64,000 bases of DNA, taken from the NCBI RefSeq assembly GCF_025215055.1, contig NZ_JANAVR010000003.1:1-64000 (forward strand), given 5' to 3'. The notes under the pieces are model-generated. The model was not told the DNA's origin. It worked only from the letters and a program-made list of their open reading frames with translations, and did no database searches. The DNA comes from Candidatus Cardinium sp. TP (GTDB taxonomy: Bacteria; Bacteroidota; Bacteroidia; Cytophagales; Amoebophilaceae). Below are positions 56,142 through 64,000 of the stretch, piece after piece. Positions within the stretch are counted from its first letter, which is position 1, and every line of letters begins with the position of its first letter. The position numbers and the translations under genes are program-made.

Positions 56142-57587
56142 CTATTCACCTAAGATTTCCCGGACAATTTGTGCTTCACAAAAGAAGTGTTGGACGCCTT
56201 GGATTTCTTCATAATATTGATGACCTTTCCCTGCTATTAAAATGAGATCGTTTGGATGTGCGATGCAACAGGCTGTTTTAATAGCCATCGCTCTATCTAC
56301 TATATGCAGTATCTTGGCTGCCTCAGGGGCACCTTGTTGCATGTGACGAATAATTTCCTGTGGGTCTTCATCTCTTGGATTATCACTGGTGAATATAGCG
56401 ATGTCACTATTTTGTGCTAGAATCTTGCCAATCATAGCCCGCTTTTGTTGGTCACGATTGCCTCCACAACCCATAATGGTAATCAGTCTACTGTCAGTAG
56501 CAAGCATAGAACGTAAGGTGACCGTTACTTTTTGAATGGCATCTGGCGTATGGGCATAATCTATAATAACCTGTTTTGATTTACCAACCCTATTCATTCT
56601 ACCTAGAATAGGGGGAATAGCGGAAAGCGCTACCAAGCTTTCCCAGCTATTCAAGCCCAATAGTTGAGATGCACCATAAGCAGCCAACAGGTTACTGGCA
56701 TTGAATGTACCCATCAACTGGAACCAAACCGATTGATGGTCTATCTCTAATTCGAACCCATCTAGTGTATTCGTAACTATTTTTGCTCTAAAATCCGCAG
56801 CATCTTGCAGAGAAAAAGTAAACTTTTTAGCCTTACAATTCTGAACCAGAATGGCACTATTCCTATCTTGCTGGTTCATCAGGGCAAAAGCGGTAGCAGG
56901 TAGGCGATCAAATAGCTTTTTTTTAGCGTGAATATAATGCAACAAGTCAAGATGGTAGTCCAAATGGTCATGGGTAATATTGGTAAATATAGCACCTGTA
57001 AAATCTATACCTGCTAGTCTTTCTTGAACAATGGCATGTGAACTTGCTTCGATAAAGCAATAGCTGCAACCTGCTGCTGCCATAAGATGCAAAAACGACT
57101 GTAACTGCAATGCATCTGGCGTGGTATGACTAGCTGGATAGGTTTGATCTAGTACTTTATTGTAAATAGTAGAAAGCATACCCGCCTTGTAGCCCATCTT
57201 GGTTACCATATTATACAATAGATGCACAACGGTCGTTTTGCCATTTGTACCGGTTACCGCTACTACTTTTAGCTTTTTGCTAGGATGGTCATAAAAGTTG
57301 GAAGCCATCATCCCCAATGCATGAGGCGTAGAGGCAACCACTATATAGGTGACAGCTGCCTGGATGGATTGAGGTAGGCGCTCACATACAATCGCATGGC
57401 TACCTGCTGCAATAGCCATTTCTATATAGTGATGTCCATCTACTTGGCTACCATTTATGGCAACAAAACAAGCACCGGCTACTGCTTTACGGCTATCAAA
57501 ACAAAGGGTGTGTATAGGTAGATCAGTTGGGCCCAATACCTTTGTTACAGGTATGCCTACTAAAAGTTGTTGAAGGCTTTTTATCAT
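56142..57587 (-). CDS. murE: UDP-N-acetylmuramoyl-tripeptide synthetase MurE
   Basis: A 481-residue Mur ligase. P-loop VTGTNGKTTVVHLLYNM (about 109-125), a Lys in the carbamylation region, and the substrate motif DNPRDEDP (about 400), which marks meso-diaminopimelate-adding MurE. It makes UDP-MurNAc-tripeptide. The ATG at 57585-57587 overlaps the ftsI TGA (TGATG), so translation is probably coupled; a GTG one codon earlier is less likely. In most Bacteroidota mraY would follow; here R2 and MITE copy H follow instead. Confidence 0.96.
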   Translation of the reverse strand: MIKSLQQLLVGIPVTKVLGPTDLPIHTLCFDSRKAVAGACFVAINGSQVDGHHYIEMAIAAGSHAIVCERLPQSIQAAVTYIVVASTPHALGMMASNFYDHPSKKLKVVAVTGTNGKTTVVHLLYNMVTKMGYKAGMLSTIYNKVLDQTYPASHTTPDALQLQSFLHLMAAAGCSYCFIEASSHAIVQERLAGIDFTGAIFTNITHDHLDYHLDLLHYIHAKKKLFDRLPATAFALMNQQDRNSAILVQNCKAKKFTFSLQDAADFRAKIVTNTLDGFELEIDHQSVWFQLMGTFNASNLLAAYGASQLLGLNSWESLVALSAIPPILGRMNRVGKSKQVIIDYAHTPDAIQKVTVTLRSMLATDSRLITIMGCGGNRDQQKRAMIGKILAQNSDIAIFTSDNPRDEDPQEIIRHMQQGAPEAAKILHIVDRAMAIKTACCIAHPNDLILIAGKGHQYYEEIQGVQHFFCEAQIVREILGE

Positions 57588-59836
57588 CACTTTAATAGAA
57601 TGGTAATCTGGTTAGGCGTTATTTTAGATTGTTTGGATACCACACCATGTATGTTGCCCTCTATGGTAACCTTTAGGCCATTGCTTTCCAATAAAAAGAG
57701 CGCATCACGTAGCTTCATATGCAATACACTCGGCACTGAAGATGGGCACTTACAGGGCTGGAATGTGCTTTCAGTAGAACGGAGCGTTAGTCTTCCCCAG
57801 CTTACTTCTTGACTTACACCTTCAGGTATAGGTAACTGCAACCATTGATATAAAAAGGTTAATTCATCGAAACTACCCACATTAGAAAGGGATATTGGAC
57901 GAGTCCCTTCACTAAATTGCTTGGAAAACTCAATGACTAATGGCCACTTCGGGGTCGATTGATGCACACCAAGCAGACCTAAGTAAGCTCTCGACTGCGC
58001 TCCACCTACCCATTGCGCCTCACCAATAGACTTCGAAAAAGGTTTATTAATTGGTTTTCTTGCATGCAAATCTTTACCAGCTATTCTATCCACAATATCT
58101 TTAAATATAGGTGCCGGCACTTCTGCACCAAATCGAAAGCTTTCACCTTGTGGGCTGTCTACCACAATGATACAACTGTAACGGGGATGATCTGCTGGAA
58201 AATAACCAGCAAAAGAAGTCAAGTGATGGTCTGTATACTTTCCATTTATCAACTTTTGGGCCGTACCTGTTTTGCCGGCTATTTTATAAAATCCATGTTT
58301 AATGCGTTGCGCCAAGCCTGTTTCTACCGTGCCTTCTAATACCGCCTTTAGTTTACGCAACGTTTCATCTGAACAAATTTTTTCCTTTAAAACAGTAGTC
58401 GGAAAACTTTTCACTACCCCATTAGCTGATTGTATGCGCTGTACAAAAATAGGCTTAACCATTCTGCCATTATTGGCTACAGCATTATACAGTACCAACA
58501 TCTGAAGCGGTGTAACCTGTAAATTGTAACCAATAGAGAGCCATGGCAGCGTCACACCATTCCACATTTTACTTTTTGGCGTGATCATATATGGATTGCC
58601 TTCTCCAGCTAACTCAATCCCTAAGGGTTGGTGGATGCCCAATACTTCCATGTAATCAATAAACTTTTGAGGGTTTGTACCAAATGCTTCTTGAATGGCC
58701 ATGGAGATACCTACATTAGAAGATTTCTCAAATACCCCTTGCAAGGTAAGCAGCCCATACCCTCCCTTTTTTACATCCTTCATCCATCTATTATAGAATT
58801 GCACTGCACCATGCCCCGTATCTATCAGCTGCGTAAGGGGCCATTCTGTTTCTTCTAATAAAGCCAACATAGAGGCCAATTTAAAAATAGAACCTGGCTC
58901 AACCGCACTACCAATAGCATAATTATAAGATTCTATATATTGCCCAGATTCCGTGCGAGATAAATTAGCGATTGCTTTAATCGCGCCCGTAGCTACTTCC
59001 ATGACAATAGCGCAACCATTTTGTGCATCTGTCTGCTCAAGAACAGACAGCAAACTACTTTGGGCTACATCCTGTAGATTGATATCCAATGTAGTAACCA
59101 AATCAGACCCATGTATAGGCGCTATCGTGGTACTCTCCGGAACCTTTTTCCAATTGCCACCGACTACCTTCTGATACAGGGCCTTGCCATCTACACCTTT
59201 TAGCACTTTGTTAAAAGCATATTCTAAGCCAGATCCATGTGTTTCCCTATGCACACCAATCGTACGTCTAGCCAATTCCCTAAAGGGATTGTAACGTTTA
59301 TCTTGTGCTTCAAAAATCACCCCTCCCTTAAACCTACCTTGATTAAAAATCGGCCAATGGCTCATTTTTTTCTTGTCTGCATAGGTAATGAACCCTCTAT
59401 GCAACAGTAGATAGCTTCGTTTTTTCGCACGCGCATCCATAATCCGTTGCTTGTAGTATTCAGGAGGGTTATCTTGATAAAAATCAGATAATGCCTGACT
59501 AAGTGGACCTATGCCTGCTTTAAAACAGGCATCTGAAGCGACAACAGGATCTAAAGCAACCCTATAAAAAGGAAGCGAAGTAGCCAATAAGGCGCCATCA
59601 TGGGTATAAATATTACCTCTGGATGCCACAATAGGCTTATAGGCCAACTGCGCAGCTTTAGCACAGTTGCGCCATTTATCCACCTCTACAAACTGCAAGT
59701 GGACGATTTTCCAGGTAATAAGGAGTACAAAACATAGGGCAGAAAGAAAAATTATTCTGGCACGTAACAAAATAGTCTTAGTAAAGGCCACGTTTCTTAT
59801 TGGCTTTAATGATATAGGGAGGCACCTTACTTTCAT
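57587..59836 (-). CDS. ftsI: Division transpeptidase FtsI (penicillin-binding protein, PASTA type)
   Basis: A 749-residue membrane-anchored class B penicillin-binding protein. Membrane helix at about 27-46, dimerisation domain, then transpeptidase with S-x-x-K in EPGSIFKLA (about 316), SSN in EKSSNVGIS (about 369) and KTG in AGKTGTAQK (about 530). One or two PASTA-like units end the protein (about 640-749). It cross-links septal peptidoglycan. The ATG overlaps ftsL by 59 bp; a GTG at 59789-59791 would give a shorter, more usual overlap of 14 bp. Confidence 0.94.
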   Translation of the reverse strand: MKVRCLPISLKPIRNVAFTKTILLRARIIFLSALCFVLLITWKIVHLQFVEVDKWRNCAKAAQLAYKPIVASRGNIYTHDGALLATSLPFYRVALDPVVASDACFKAGIGPLSQALSDFYQDNPPEYYKQRIMDARAKKRSYLLLHRGFITYADKKKMSHWPIFNQGRFKGGVIFEAQDKRYNPFRELARRTIGVHRETHGSGLEYAFNKVLKGVDGKALYQKVVGGNWKKVPESTTIAPIHGSDLVTTLDINLQDVAQSSLLSVLEQTDAQNGCAIVMEVATGAIKAIANLSRTESGQYIESYNYAIGSAVEPGSIFKLASMLALLEETEWPLTQLIDTGHGAVQFYNRWMKDVKKGGYGLLTLQGVFEKSSNVGISMAIQEAFGTNPQKFIDYMEVLGIHQPLGIELAGEGNPYMITPKSKMWNGVTLPWLSIGYNLQVTPLQMLVLYNAVANNGRMVKPIFVQRIQSANGVVKSFPTTVLKEKICSDETLRKLKAVLEGTVETGLAQRIKHGFYKIAGKTGTAQKLINGKYTDHHLTSFAGYFPADHPRYSCIIVVDSPQGESFRFGAEVPAPIFKDIVDRIAGKDLHARKPINKPFSKSIGEAQWVGGAQSRAYLGLLGVHQSTPKWPLVIEFSKQFSEGTRPISLSNVGSFDELTFLYQWLQLPIPEGVSQEVSWGRLTLRSTESTFQPCKCPSSVPSVLHMKLRDALFLLESNGLKVTIEGNIHGVVSKQSKITPNQITILLK

Positions 59837-60140
59837 AAATGGCTAATGGAGCCACCTTTTTAGCTATTTCTGATTGTTTGCGATCAAACATATCACTGGA
59901 CTGTAACTGCATATATTTTACGCGAAGGCTATCTACAATGGGCTGAAGTTGACGGACCTTATGTAACATTTTTTCATGATAATGTGCATTCCAGATATAG
60001 AGTAGACCCAAAAAGAAAAGATAAAACAAACGAGATAAATAGTAAGGGGTATTTAAAGAGGTATCATTTAAACGCAGCCTCTTTTCTAAATGACCAAATA
60101 AAGTTATCTTTTTAATGGGTTTATAGCTGTTTTCCCGCAT
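59778..60140 (-). CDS. ftsL: FtsL-like cell division protein
   Basis: A 120-residue small protein with a cytoplasmic basic start, one membrane helix (about 36-52) and a periplasmic coiled-coil-like stretch (about 55-95; HEKMLHKVRQLQPIVDSLRV). Size, topology and place directly before ftsI fit the Bacteroidota FtsL-like family; sequence alone would be weak evidence. I take the ATG at 60138-60140 (MRENSYKPIKK). rsmH and mraZ, which usually precede it, are absent; R2 and MITE copy I follow instead. Confidence 0.72.
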   Translation of the reverse strand: MRENSYKPIKKITLFGHLEKRLRLNDTSLNTPYYLSRLFYLFFLGLLYIWNAHYHEKMLHKVRQLQPIVDSLRVKYMQLQSSDMFDRKQSEIAKKVAPLAIYESKVPPYIIKANKKRGLY

Positions 60141-60166
60141 GGCTAAAAGGTAGTATTTGTTCACAC

Positions 60167-60212
60167 AATGGCGTCAATTTAACGAGTATATTTTATTGAT
60201 TGTCAAATAAAA
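60167..60212 (-). repeat. R2 repeat beside MITE copy I
   Basis: Reverse complement of the R2 unit: CAATGGCGTCAATTTAACGA followed by GTATATTTTATTGATTGTCA and ATAAAA, touching the left end of copy I at 60213. Upstream TTTGTTCAC (60156-60164) is the second element-end-like motif. Confidence 0.7.
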
Positions 60213-60470
60213 GTATCTATTCACATTACTGGTTAATAAGGCATTTTTATTTTACTTTTTTCTTGATAAAAAAGTAACAAAAAATCAAGCCCTCGGTAAA
60301 AAGCCACTGAAAGTACCATCTTACAGATGGAAAAACAGAAAGCGCCCACTGCGTGGGCTTTAAAGGAAACTGTTTTTCTACATCACCTGTAAAATGCCAC
60401 TTTCTACACTGCGATCTCTTACAGGGGCGGTTTTTTTTGACGCAAAAAACCATCGGGCTGAACACATACA
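60213..60470 (+). mobile_element. MITE-like element, copy I (258 bp)
   Basis: Full copy from GTATCTATTCACATTACTGG to GCTGAACACATAC. The centre is changed to GCGCCCACTGCGTGGGC, a different loop on the same stem: the hairpin is kept although the sequence changed, which is a sign that structure is maintained. It separates ftsL from the M32 peptidase gene. Confidence 0.92.
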
Positions 60471-60536
60471 AAAGTTTTTTTAATGGCCATAAGATTACCA
60501 AAACTAGGAAACTAGATTGAAGTAAAACACTCCTTT

Positions 60537-62042
60537 TTATCCAATAGATAGATCTCTATACTTCTTTGTAAGATAATCTTTATAGGGCTGTACGGATAGC
60601 TTATGGCCTGTAACCCGTTGGATACTTTGCTCGGCATTATAGATCCTACCAAACCGATGAATATGTTCACACAACCAATCATTTATAAACGAAAATGATC
60701 CATTCGCTACTTGCGTTTCCCAGTCTGGAAAAGATTGGGCAAAGGCAGCAAAATATTGAGCCGCATAAATATTACCCAATGCATAGGTTGGAAAATAACC
60801 AAAATAACCTGAAGACCAATGAATATCTTGTAAACATCCTTCTGCATCATTTTTGGGTGTAATGCCCAAAAGCGTTTGCATTTTAGCATTCCACATTTGT
60901 GGCACATCTAACACCTTAAGCCTTCCCTCTATTAATTGCTTTTCTAGTTCAAATCTAAGGATAATATGCAATGGATAGGTGACTTCATCCGCATAAATAC
61001 GGATATAGGAAGCTTGCACATGATTGATGTGTCGGTAAAAATCAGCAAGAGTAAGTGCCTTAAAAAGAGGAAATTGCTTTTGAAACTTAGGATAGATATA
61101 GGACCAGAAGGGCAAAGACTTACCTACCATTACCTCCCACCACATGGATTGACTTTCATGCAATCCCATAGAAGCAGCTTGACCAGCAGGCGTAGCCCAT
61201 TCTTCCTTAGGCAAACCCCGCTCATAAAGCGCATGCCCTCCTTCGTGTAAAACAGCAAAAACATGCTCCAACAACCCACCATCGAGGTTAGTGGTTAGCC
61301 TTACATCAGAAGGATGTATACCCGAACAAAAGGGATGCGTAGCACAATCCAATCTCGAATTTTCACTACCAATGCCCATGATCTTTAAGAGTAAATGACC
61401 AAATTGCATTTGTGCTTCTTGTGGAAAAGAATGGTTAAAATGACCCTTATAAGGGCTATCCTTTCCATCCGTTTTTTGTACAATTTTAGATAAAAAACAT
61501 TCTAAATCAGTAAAAAGAGTGGATAAAATAGCAGTAGTTACACCAGGTTCATACAAATCGATTAGTGCATCATAAGGGCTATCTACATAGCCCAATAGAT
61601 CCGCCTTTTCCCGATTAAGGTCTACTACTTTTTGAAGCCACGGGCTAAATAAAGCAAAATCAGCAGTCTGCCTAGCCGTTTTCCATACCTCTGTTGCCGT
61701 GGTAATGGTTGTATAGTATGCTTGAATGAAATCTTCAGACAGCTTGATAGTTTGTTTGAAGTCCCTACACCACTGCTTAAGATTGGACTGCGCGGTTAAA
61801 GACAAACCTTCTAGCTTAATGTATGCTGTGTCGATATCAATCATGTGCGCTAGGGCCTCACGGTAGCTACTGGAGGTTGCTTCCCTATGCGCCAAGCCAG
61901 CAATATAAGCAAGTTGTTTGGCACGAACCGCCACCGCACCAGCAGGCATATAGGTTTGTTGATCCCATCCTAAGAGCGCTTCTATCTGATGCAGCAATCG
62001 AATGTGGCTAAACCTTGCTATAAAACTTTCGTATAGTGACAT
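60537..62042 (-). CDS. Carboxypeptidase Taq (M32 family metallopeptidase)
   Basis: A 501-residue zinc carboxypeptidase of family M32. The HExxH motif is HEGGH in AVLHEGGHALYERG (about 260-273), followed by the downstream Glu block GLHESQSMWWE (about 292). Other family blocks are GWDQQTYMPAGAV (about 25), HPFCSGIHPSDVRLTT and AYALGN-type YFPTYALGNIYAAQ. It trims peptides from the C-terminus in the cytoplasm, which would suit a symbiont using imported peptides. Confidence 0.95.
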   Translation of the reverse strand: MSLYESFIARFSHIRLLHQIEALLGWDQQTYMPAGAVAVRAKQLAYIAGLAHREATSSSYREALAHMIDIDTAYIKLEGLSLTAQSNLKQWCRDFKQTIKLSEDFIQAYYTTITTATEVWKTARQTADFALFSPWLQKVVDLNREKADLLGYVDSPYDALIDLYEPGVTTAILSTLFTDLECFLSKIVQKTDGKDSPYKGHFNHSFPQEAQMQFGHLLLKIMGIGSENSRLDCATHPFCSGIHPSDVRLTTNLDGGLLEHVFAVLHEGGHALYERGLPKEEWATPAGQAASMGLHESQSMWWEVMVGKSLPFWSYIYPKFQKQFPLFKALTLADFYRHINHVQASYIRIYADEVTYPLHIILRFELEKQLIEGRLKVLDVPQMWNAKMQTLLGITPKNDAEGCLQDIHWSSGYFGYFPTYALGNIYAAQYFAAFAQSFPDWETQVANGSFSFINDWLCEHIHRFGRIYNAEQSIQRVTGHKLSVQPYKDYLTKKYRDLSIG

Positions 62043-62068
62043 AATCTATACATTACAAAACAATTACT

Positions 62069-64000
62069 TTACCCTATTCTATTCCAATCCCCAGCTGTAG
62101 CCAATAATCTAGCATATTCTTTATATATCGGCAAATTGAGGGGGTGGTGCAAATCTGGATCTTGTTGGATAATATTTTTAACCACCCCACGTGCTGCCTC
62201 TAAAATAGCAATATCTTTAGATAAATTAGCTATTTTTAAATGCAACGCACCACTTTGTTGCAAGCCCATTAAATCCCCTGGGCCACGAAGTTTAAGATCC
62301 AATTCTGCTATTTCAAATCCATTACTGGTTTTAACCATTGTTTTCATTCGTTCCCTTCCTGCTTGGTTCAAACGATAATCTGTCATCAAAATACAGTAGG
62401 ACTGTGCATTACCACGACCGACCCTTCCACGTAACTGGTGTAATTGAGACAAGCCAAAACGTTCGGCACTTTCTATAACCATTACCGTTGCATTGGGCAC
62501 ATTCACACCCACCTCTATAACGGTTGTAGTAACGAGAATACGTGTTTCGTTTTTTTCAAAACGCTTCATTTCCATATCTTTAGCCGCACCATCCATTTTA
62601 CCATGCACGATGCCAACAGGAATATCTGGGAACGCTCTAGAAACAGATTCATAGCCAGCCATTAGGTTACTGTAATCCAATGCAGCAGAGGCCTCAATAA
62701 GGGGATAGACGATATAGACCTGTCTACCCAATAAGAGTTGTTCCCTGATAAATTGAAAAACCTTTAACCGAAAGTTTTCATAGTAGTGCTGTGTTTTAAT
62801 CGGCTGCCTACCTGATGGCAATTCATAAATAGTAGAAAGATCCAAGTCACCATAAAAAGTCATGGCTAAGGTCCTTGGAATAGGTGTAGCAGTCATAATA
62901 AGTATATGGGGTGCATATACTTGATTTTTAGTTAAAAGACCAGCACGTTGTGCCACACCAAAACGGTGTTGTTCATCTATTACAAAAAAACCCAATTCAT
63001 GAAAGGCAACGTTCTCACTAAGTAAGGCGTGCGTGCCCACTATAATATGCAGAAGACCAACCTTAAGGCGGTACAAAATATGTTCCCGCTCTTTTTTTTT
63101 GGTACTCCCTGTAAGCAAAGCAATATTTAAATTTAATGGCTCAGCAAAGAGATAAAAGCGTTCAAAATGTTGTTTAGCCAAAATTTCAGTAGGCGCCATA
63201 ATGGCCACTTGTGCTTTACCCCCTATAACCACCAACATGGCAAGAAACGCAATGATTGTTTTTCCACTTCCCACATCACCCTGCACCAGTCTATTCATTT
63301 GCTTGCCAGCGGTTAAATCGCGATAGATGTCTCTAAGGGTTTCTTTTTGGCCATTGGTTAGGTGAAAAGGCAGATGGTTATGGTAAAATAGATTGAACAA
63401 GGATAGGTCATTAAACACTTTGCCATTTTGTTTTTCCAGACGCACTTGTCTTACCTTAAGCAATTTCAATTGAGTGTAGAATAACTCCTCAAACTTAAGC
63501 CTCCTTTGCGCTTGTCTTAACAAGGTTAGGTTATCTGGGAAGTGAATATTTCTAAAAGCCTCCTTTAAAGAAAGGAGTCGATAGCGTGTCAATAGATAAT
63601 CAGGTAAAGTTTCTTCCACTACTGTATGAAACTGACTCAAGAGCTTCTTTTGCAATAGAGCCATTCCCTTAGTATCTAGTTGATTGCGTTTTAATTGCTC
63701 TGTACTATGGTATAAGGGTACTAAGTTGGTTGTATTACTTTCAGTCAAAAAAGTAATTTCAGGATGAATAAGTTGTCTATGACCCTGTGGTAAAAAGATC
63801 GGTTTACCCCAAACACGGTAGCGTACATTGGGTTTGATCTTTTTGATAACCCAAGAAAAGTTATGAAACCATATGAGATCCAGTTGTCCTGTTTCATCTT
63901 CAAACCGTGCGACGAGTCTTTTTTTTCCTTTATCTATTTTTTGCAGGTTTTTAATGTACCCTTGTAGTTGTACGCCGGTAGTAGTAGACGTTAATGCAGC
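62069..64000 (-). CDS. recG: ATP-dependent DNA helicase RecG (5' end outside window)
   Basis: The frame is open from the right edge to the stop at 62069: about 643 residues of a roughly 700-residue protein. The part at 63749-64000 is the OB-fold wedge domain (RFEDETGQLDLIWFHN). Helicase motifs follow: VQGDVGSGKTIIAFLAM (Walker A), FFVIDEQHRFGV (DEQH box), TATPIPRTLA, and RGRVGRGNAQSYC (motif VI). RecG rewinds and reverses stalled replication forks. It is read from the minus strand and starts beyond 64000; a TTG at 63748 is not a real start. Confidence 0.96.
   Translation of the reverse strand, partial: AALTSTTTGVQLQGYIKNLQKIDKGKKRLVARFEDETGQLDLIWFHNFSWVIKKIKPNVRYRVWGKPIFLPQGHRQLIHPEITFLTESNTTNLVPLYHSTEQLKRNQLDTKGMALLQKKLLSQFHTVVEETLPDYLLTRYRLLSLKEAFRNIHFPDNLTLLRQAQRRLKFEELFYTQLKLLKVRQVRLEKQNGKVFNDLSLFNLFYHNHLPFHLTNGQKETLRDIYRDLTAGKQMNRLVQGDVGSGKTIIAFLAMLVVIGGKAQVAIMAPTEILAKQHFERFYLFAEPLNLNIALLTGSTKKKEREHILYRLKVGLLHIIVGTHALLSENVAFHELGFFVIDEQHRFGVAQRAGLLTKNQVYAPHILIMTATPIPRTLAMTFYGDLDLSTIYELPSGRQPIKTQHYYENFRLKVFQFIREQLLLGRQVYIVYPLIEASAALDYSNLMAGYESVSRAFPDIPVGIVHGKMDGAAKDMEMKRFEKNETRILVTTTVIEVGVNVPNATVMVIESAERFGLSQLHQLRGRVGRGNAQSYCILMTDYRLNQAGRERMKTMVKTSNGFEIAELDLKLRGPGDLMGLQQSGALHLKIANLSKDIAILEAARGVVKNIIQQDPDLHHPLNLPIYKEYARLLATAGDWNRIG

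Noticed and set aside
1-64000. CRISPR array, toxin-antitoxin pair, prophage or secretion-system gene cluster
   Set aside because: I looked for regularly spaced short repeats, cas genes, paired small genes and phage or secretion structural genes and found none I could support.

Overview
The window looks like a chromosome segment of a reduced-genome Bacteroidota endosymbiont, most like the Amoebophilaceae (Cardinium/Amoebophilus group). Reasons: AT-rich DNA, almost no recognisable Shine-Dalgarno sites, candidate promoters with a TAnnTTTG -7 box, Bacteroidota-type housekeeping proteins (FloA, class Ia NrdAB, TypA, RadC, an FtsL-like protein, an Ig-like lipoprotein), an ankyrin-repeat lipoprotein, a decayed DUF1703 AAA-ATPase, a decayed Rpn-type nuclease, a group II intron tail, and many copies of one short repeat. 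The assignment is inferred from gene content; no 16S gene is present.

Layout. 1-2556: decayed accessory DNA (ATPase fragment, group II intron end, repeat copy, one of two tandem Fis-like HTH regulators). 2557-9430: second HTH gene, LptF/G permease, tRNA-Met, trmD, PAP2 phosphatase, floA, nrdB and a frameshifted acetyltransferase. 9621-15070: nrdA, adk, obg and a flippase. 15071-18909: repeat, broken ankyrin lipoprotein gene, secreted zinc phospholipase-like protein and an envelope protein. 18974-30000: rpsT-radC-typA, recJ with a TPR gene, pdhA, carbonic anhydrase, trpS-pssA and murB. 29776-40094: large metalloprotease/beta-propeller protein, leuS, outer-membrane protein, pheS, a small unknown and a Nudix hydrolase. 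40142-49545: three sodium/solute symporter genes. 49586-55634: mreB, lpxH-like gene, glyS, tRNA-Ala, Ig-like lipoprotein and rnhA. 55691-60470: a fragment of the division/cell-wall cluster (ftsL-ftsI-murE) bracketed by repeats. 60537-64000: M32 carboxypeptidase and recG, which runs off the right edge.

Two things stand out. First, the symporter group: one 1149-residue protein joins a sodium/solute symporter, extra membrane helices, a degenerate histidine-kinase-like ATPase region and a C-terminal RelA/SpoT-type HD domain that keeps every expected metal/catalytic residue. A 1204-residue paralogue has the same layout but has lost all of those residues, and a third paralogue stops at the end of the transporter. 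This suggests a transporter-coupled alarmone hydrolase with a pseudoenzyme partner. Second, a 256-261 bp non-coding element with inverted-repeat ends and long-hairpin potential is present in seven full copies plus two remnants. One copy still has an 8-bp target duplication, and copies sit at the borders of the symporter fusion gene and of the cell-wall cluster.

Genes work in recognisable sets: dNTP supply (nrdAB, adk), translation (trmD, leuS, pheS, trpS, glyS, rpsT, obg, typA, two tRNAs), repair/recombination (radC, recJ, recG, rnhA), and envelope and shape (murB, murE, ftsI, ftsL, mreB, PAP2, flippase, pssA, LptF/G, lpxH-like). Biosynthetic genes are sparse in this window, while transporters and secreted or surface proteins are well represented.
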